From Spongospora subterranea f. sp. subterranea (taxonomy: Eukaryota > Endomyxa: Phytomyxea > Phytomyxea > Plasmodiophorida): a stretch of 64,000 bases of DNA. This document shows, one piece after another, positions 58,522 to 64,000 of this stretch. The stretch covers positions 81,078 through 145,077 of the forward strand of contig JAUGWO010000228.1 of NCBI GenBank assembly GCA_049724395.1. The letters run 5' to 3'. Within the stretch, counting starts at the first letter, position 1; each line of letters starts with the position of its first letter. The notes beneath the pieces are model-generated. The model ran no database searches and was not told the origin of the DNA. It was given only the letters and a program-made list of their open reading frames with translations. The translations under genes and the position numbers were made by a program.

Positions 58522-60087
58522 ATGATGTCGAGTTTCATGTTTTCGAAGTTCGTCATAATACTGGTGGTATTAAAAGTTGGTGCCTCAGCATCCCCCGATT
58601 CGGATCGGATTAATGAATTTGATCGGATTAATGACTTACATTTGGCACTTGAAAACGAGTCGCAATGAGTGTATTGATGTTGGGGTAAACTGTATTTGAC
58701 TAATCGGATTATATAGAGATTTAACAGCTGCTCTGGAATGGACTGATGAGATTGACAAGGCGGATATAAGTCGTTTGGGTAATATTAAAGAAGCCAGTGG
58801 TTTACAGGGGGAGTGGAACAATGAGGTTGAGTAATAAGATGTGTCAGATCCAATATTTCACTGATCAAATAAATATCACAGGACCCAAGTCCGCAATATC
58901 GCACCACCGCTCTCAATTTAGCACTTATTTACGGCCAGTAATATCAATGCCATTGGTTCTGATCCACCCTTAACTTTATCACAATAGGGGGGAAGTCGCC
59001 ATGACTCTATTAAACAGAGGGGCCAATATATTTGTAGCCGATGACAATGGGAATGTTCCATTACACTTCGCAGTTGAACAGGGCCTGTAATAGCCCATTA
59101 TGGGTCATCACCCATTATCTGACAACTTCTAGGGTTAATGTCGTCAGTAAGATCATAGACATTATGCGCCTCATGAATGTCATGGACGAGGTCGGAATGA
59201 CGCAGCAGGAAGCTATTAATCTGAAAAACAATTTTGGTAAACCGCCACTCCATATGGCAGTTTGCTTTCAGTGGTTGGTCGTACTTAGTGTTGAGACCCT
59301 GATCCGCTGTCGATAATCGTCATTGATTTTCAGCCAAGCGGTGTTCCAAAAATTGCTGGATGAAGGCGCCGATCCAATGATCACTGATGATGAGGGGAAT
59401 ACAGCACTGCATTTCGCGCCACAGAAAATATGGTGCACCGCTCAGGACATCATTGAAATCATTAAAGTGTCCGGGCCACAAGCGAACCAATTAATCAATC
59501 TCAAGAACAAAGAGGGGCGCACTGCTCTCGCGATAGCAGTTCTTTTTGACAGGTTGGTGAAAATTTACTCTCATGGTCTGATGAGCACATTCAATATTAG
59601 TTTTTCATCCCCAGACTTGTTATCGCCCAAACTCTGTTGAAGAATGGCGCTGATCCCACAATACCGGACAATACGAAGCGGATCCCATTTCAATGGGCTA
59701 TGTATGATCAACTGTATGTCGCCCATCTCCCACCATATTTTCGAATATCACTGAAGTGGTCATATAGCACAAGCGAATCCATCCAGGCCATGATACAATC
59801 CATCCTGACCATGATACAAAATATTAATGTAAACCACAAGTACAGTGATGGGTCCACTCTTCTCCATTGTGCCGTTAAGTGTCGTCGGTTGGTCGTAATT
59901 GTGTTTCGCACTGACCAGCTCCGAGCAATAACACTGATTTGCTAGGAATGGGTTAGTTAAGGGGGTATTGGACAGAGGTGCCGATTGCACAATAGAGGAT
60001 AATGATGGGAATACAGCACTGGACCTGGCAAAGCAGATGAAGCCTTCCTCAGATGTGAAAAAGATCATCAAACTTTTACAGCAATGA
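58522..60087 (+). CDS. Secreted ankyrin-repeat protein
   Basis: The start at 58522 gives a signal peptide, MMSSFMFSKFVIILVVLKVG followed by ASASPDSD. Seven or more short introns follow, each joining in phase: LENE|DLTAALEWTDEID; NNE|DPSPQYRTTALNLALIYGQ; GEVAMTLLNRGANIFVADDN; EQGL|VNVVSKIIDIMRL; FQ|CQAVFQKLLDEGADPM with EGNTALHFA; then DR|LVIAQTLLKNGADPTIPD, DGSTLLHCAVKCRR and finally GVLDRGADCTIEDNDGNTAL followed by DLA. The stop is at 60087. The repeat units match the ankyrin consensus G-TALH-A--LL--GAD. Introns end with good acceptors, for example GACTAATCGGATTATATAG. No membrane span is seen after the signal. Ankyrin proteins are usually cytosolic, so export is notable. Its function is unknown. 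Confidence 0.85.
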
Positions 60088-61787
60088 ATTGATAAACTGG
60101 TGGCGATCACTGCATTTGCTGCTTCTTTAAACAGATTTCAGGCTGTTTTTTGTCGATTTTCAGTCGAACTGGTTTATTGGCCATCCTCGTGTTGATAGAT
60201 GATATTGGGATAGCAGTGCAATTGTGGATCATGAGAGGATCTCACATGTGGCGATATACACAATATTAACAGGATCATTGCCAGATCAGGGACTACTCAT
60301 CAACTCTATACATTCGCCCATTGGACCTGTCCAAAAACCGAACAGGTCGCCCAGATCATTCGATTGGTCATTATTCGGTGTTATTGCCCATTTCCAGATC
60401 TCGTTGACCATCACTAATCCACATGAGACTAAACCATCACTACTCCATCTGTCATCCTATAGAACACAACCCGTATTTATTGCCACAATGACACAACACA
60501 TGATTCATCATGTCCGATTAGCCAAAGTTTTTGGTCTTCGCTACGCTGTCTTGAACGTGTAAAAACCAAATGGTTCAGACTCACAGGTAAAGTAAACAAC
60601 GGTACCGATTCCAGAAAACACATGAAATTACCGGATATCCGTTGAACTATCGGTACATCGCTATTCCGTTATCGTGATCGTGGTTCACTATTTCCCATCG
60701 GTGCCTTTGATCAATGTCAACAACATGGAGAATGTGTTGACTCAGATTACCGATTTTTTTTTGTTTTGTTGGGGCTCCACCTCCAATTAAATTAGGATTT
60801 CGTGTTGATGTTCGCTGGTTCAAGCAGTGCCGAAATCGCCCCATGAATTATAACTGGGGCAATGTCATAGGACATGGTCTGGTCGTTAACACGACTCATA
60901 TCCACAGCAACACACCCTGCCGTGTAGTTGAAAACCGTTCCCAATGTTGTACAATATCAATGTCCCCCATTTCCTGGACGCACCTTCATGGCCTCCAGAG
61001 AAACCGGATCACTTTTCCAGAAACTGCAAAGCAATCAGTGAACGGTGAAGTTTGCAACGGATGTTGTGAATACCCTGAACAGCGCGAATTCAATGGAATT
61101 CGATTCATGTCACATCCGCTGCCAGGACGGAACTGTAATCGACGAAGGTTAAGTTGGGCGCTACGACACAATCTTGTTCCAGGAATTCTGCACCGCAGCT
61201 ATGGCGTTGATTGACAGATTGCGACTTGATTAAATCGAATGCATTTTTATGGCGGGTGCAGCGTATGTCGATAGTACTACAGGAGAGTTGAAAATGGCTC
61301 AAAAGATTGGTTTTGCCCAAAAAATGAACGTGACAAAGAATCGGTCCTGCCACGTAAAAACGCTTGAAGTAATACAGAAACTTCTGCCCCATGTTATGGC
61401 CCAAAATCCCGATTTTGCCCAAAAAGCCCGATATGGCTTTGATATGTTAAAAATTCAAACAAGTTTGAAGCGATCTAACTCAGAGATGATGTTAAAATTT
61501 GCCAAAAACCTATCAATGTTATTTTTTCCATTGTTGTGAGCTGTTAAATGCATACCATTATATGAGTCGTCTTTCCAGCTATCCAGTGCATCAAGAACCA
61601 CAGAAACCGGTAAACTTAAGCCATTTTTATAACATCTGAGGATAGGAGGTTTTCCTGAATGGAGGAAGGTGGTCCCTATGCAAGAGAGTGAAGCAAGTCC
61701 TATAAGTATGCAGATAACGATATAACAAATTGATTCTCTATAACAAGAGAAATTGTTTACTGCAGTTATCAAAAGGAAACCTGAAAA
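60088..61787. other. No confident gene
   Basis: Open frames at 60224-60562 and 60843-61214 are short and unrecognised, though the second is Cys-rich (CNGCCEYPEQ). A minus-strand frame over 61455-61931 overlaps the mariner remnant and is taken as a shadow. Confidence 0.4.
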
Positions 61788-62335
61788 GATGGTCGATGAA
61801 TACCAAGGATTAATGGCAAGGGATATGAAGCGACGAGGAAAGCCGAATACATCAAACGGCGGTAGGAATGGTGTACTACAGGTACTTCTGCCGCAATTCA
61901 GTCGCGGGAAGCTCAAACGAGGCGCGATCAAGGATGCAGCGGCAGAGTTTCAACGTTCAAAATAAACTGTGTTTCGATCGAATCTGGAAGCAGGCAAAAC
62001 AATGCTACGCTCACAATCCGATCGCTAACGTAGACTCCAACATTAAGGGGTATTCTGGTCGTAAAGAAATCGACAGAGACAAGGTGCGGGAAGTCATTGC
62101 CTCTGTTCCTTTACGGCAAAGGGGCACGTTCAGAAGTTTATCTACTGCGTCATCAATTCCTGTTGGGACGTTGTTCAACATAATGAAAGAAGGAAATTTG
62201 AAAACGAGTCACAAACACTCTTAAACCAACGCTGACCGAGCAAAATCAGTTACAGAGGCTGAACTTCGCTCTGTCATTTCTCGATGGTACTTCTAACACA
62301 TTCCAAGGAATGTATGACTACGATCATGTGGACGA
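61788..62335 (+). pseudogene. Mariner-type transposase remnant 3 (N-terminal half)
   Basis: Frames joined by shifts near 61963 and 62221 read RGAIKDAAAEFQRS, FDRIWKQAKQCYAHNP, GYSGRKEIDRDKVREVIASV then PLRQRGTFRSLS, SIPVGTLFNIMKEGNL, LKPTLTEQNQLQRLNFALSF and finally YDYDHVDEK, the site of the first catalytic Asp. The sequence stops matching just after this motif, at ~62335, so the catalytic half is missing. It is a different subfamily from the 4.1-kb and 56.5-kb copies. Confidence 0.7.
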
Positions 62336-62469
62336 GAAAGCCGTTTATTGGAGGCCCGTTGTTTTCGAATTTCTTTCGAATATGTTCCTGTATGTGCCTT
62401 TGTCATCGGTGTTTTTGCTGATTTTACTGTCAAAGTGTAATTTAAAAACGTTGGATGAATTAGGACCGT

Positions 62470-63065
62470 TGAAAGAAAATCGTTTTTGTGCTGATTTTGA
62501 CGAAGGTTGCCTTGTTGGTCTTTCGCGAGCGTGTCCACCAATGTGAAGAAGGCATCTTCATCTTTGGCAGTGTGAATATACTTGTCGTAGATAGCTGCAC
62601 GGTCGGTTAAAGTTTCCAGGTCCTTTGGACGAAGGTCGTTGCGGAGGACGTCAATTTTCCTCTTAATCGCATCGGGTGAACCTGAGTAAACATGTTAAAG
62701 TCCATGATGTTCAATAAAACTGTCTAAACGAGTAAATTTATTCGACCACCCGCTGTTCAATAAAGGATTTGGTCGTATCCATAACTATCGATATCGAAAT
62801 CAACGCTTCGATGTTGGTACTGTAGATGACAAAACGGCACCGGAATCCTTCTGGAGTCTCCGGAAGTATTGGTCCAAATCATCATCTGTCACATCGCTGA
62901 TTTCCTTCTTGAGGCGATATAGCAATGCCTCTGAGGCAGTCGTGCTCAAAACAGCTTTTGAGACTGGGCATGGACGTCCTCATTATGAATCGTTCGTCGT
63001 TCCTCGATGAGTAGGCGATACTTTTGAAAAGCCCCAAGAAAAGAAACAATCGCGGTTAAGTCCAG
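62470..63065 (-). pseudogene. Unrecognised minus-strand coding fragments
   Basis: Three consecutive minus-strand stretches have coding character. 63050-62970 reads LTAIVSFLGAFQKYRLLIEE. 62970-62800 reads ASEALLYRLKKEISDVTDDD followed by LDQYFRRLQ, after a one-base shift near 62955. 62690-62478 reads SPDAIKRKIDVLRNDLRPKD, then LETLTDRAAIYDKYI and FFTLVDTLAKDQQGNL, starting just after a plausible CAG acceptor. They are rich in helices and charged residues. I do not recognise the protein. The mariner remnant lies at their 3' side, so an insertion may have cut the gene. Whether the shift is real or an intron cannot be decided. Confidence 0.45.
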
Positions 63066-64000
63066 GGGTTTCCGAATAAATCTTCCTTATTTTATTGCTT
63101 CTGACTATCGATACCAGTAAATTATTCGCTAGTGATGATCCAAAGGGGAGGAATAACTACTAAACCTTCACTGAAAATAATAAGTTATTCCGGAATAAGT
63201 CGTACAACATTGTCAAGAACAGTCTCTCGTCCCATAATTGGCCATCTGCCTTAAAAATAGTGTCATTTCGAGATTGTCAGATAGCACTTCCAATCATCAC
63301 TATCTGGGACTGGAGAGAAATACTTCTCAACTATCTCTTTGGTCAATAAAAGTGCAGGATTAGACCTCATTTTATATGAGCTGAATCTCCTCCAGTTCCG
63401 CTTTTTCGACGAGTCCCCAAAGTCGAATACTGAACATATTCCTCTTTTGCATTGCGAATAAGTCCAGAGGTTGCAGACCCCCCGAGGAATAATTCCCTAT
63501 ATTAGCGATGACGGTTGAAATTATTCCTAGAGAGAATAAGAATAATTCCTGACAGCCAATTACCTTATTCGGAGCGTCTGGTTAAATGAAGGATTATATC
63601 TCAGGCGCAATACCCTGAATAAAAACAGGGGAACTTCGGTGTGAGAAGTACTTGAAGGTTGATGACGCGCTGGCTCATCATTGGTCTCGGGATTAGCGGG
63701 TTGGAGGCCTGCAAGTATATCCGTTCGAGCGGTCATTTAGAAACAAAGAGGTTAGAAGTTGAAAGAAGATAAAAGAAGTCGCACGTGGAATAACGTGGAG
63801 AGAAGAAAAGACGCACGTGAACGTGTCGTGCAAGTGCTTGCGAAGCAAAACGTTCTATACTGGTGCAAGGGCTCTTTATAAAACGAATAGAAAAACCCTA
63901 AAACTCGAAGTGGTTTATTACTGTATATTAGGGCGGTGCAGAACACTGATTACGTCCGGATTGTGTCCAGTTATTAATCAAAACATTCCATTCGCGATCT
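63066..64000. other. No gene seen
   Basis: AT-rich sequence with no long or recognisable frame on either strand. It has several AATAATTCC-type repeats around 63480-63560. Confidence 0.5.

Noticed and set aside
61455-61931. 158-codon minus-strand hydrophobic frame
   Set aside because: It is antisense to the mariner remnant that starts at ~61788; the remainder has no motif.
1-64000. tRNA, rRNA or other structured RNA genes
   Set aside because: I looked for B-box-like GGTTCGA motifs with a matching A-box and for rRNA cores. The few GTTCGA occurrences lie in transposons or coding sequence without a cloverleaf.

Overview
The window is nuclear DNA of a flagellated (zoospore-forming) eukaryote. 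Genes are split by very short GT-AG introns, mostly about 46-110 nt, often with a CTAAC/CTAAT branch-like motif just before the acceptor. A BBS9 gene and a CEP162-like gene imply a cilium. The mobile elements (mariner-type transposases with a DEKWFYLTK motif, Ty3/gypsy chromoviruses, a copia fragment, a MULE) resemble those common in oomycetes and zoosporic fungi. I cannot decide between these lineages from sequence reading alone.

Layout. 0-3.7 kb: the 3' part of a large gene built of nearly identical 71-residue repeats. 4.1-6.0 kb: a mariner element with recognisable ends. 6.2-7.3 kb: a copia pol fragment on the minus strand. 8.9-13.1 kb: a decayed Ty3/gypsy element, split by a 1.79-kb MULE that has ~102-bp terminal inverted repeats and an exact 9-bp target duplication. 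13.9-15.6 kb: a probably secreted protein made of three 158-residue repeats (minus). 17.9-19.4 kb: an ILEI/FAM3-type domain gene and ankyrin repeats (minus), possibly one fused gene. 20.8-30.2 kb: a CEP162-like coiled-coil gene followed head-to-tail by BBS9 (plus). 30.6-38.9 kb: STT3 (oligosaccharyltransferase catalytic subunit) and cytosolic glutaminyl-tRNA synthetase, both minus, separated by a large inverted repeat with a 23-bp minisatellite in its loop. 40.1-42.4 kb: a divergent pair, a six-hairpin-glycosidase-like protein (minus) and a single-pass membrane protein (plus). 44.8-46.4 kb: a second gypsy remnant. 46.8-50.0 kb: a compact MED13 (Mediator kinase module). 50.3-53.6 kb: a broken gypsy chromovirus. 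53.8-57.7 kb: a mariner deletion remnant, a zinc-finger/UCH-like gene probably derived from a mobile element, and a 5'-truncated second mariner copy. 58.5-60.1 kb: an intact, probably secreted ankyrin-repeat protein. 61.8-63.1 kb: another mariner remnant and unrecognised minus-strand coding fragments.

The housekeeping core (20.8-42.4 kb and MED13) looks intact. It covers cilium building and traffic, N-glycosylation, translation and transcription control. The flanks are transposon-rich and carry the fast-changing repeat proteins and secreted candidates. I found no tRNA, rRNA or CRISPR. Exon limits were worked out by hand from splice signals and reading frame. Gene identities rest on family motifs recalled from memory, not on searches.
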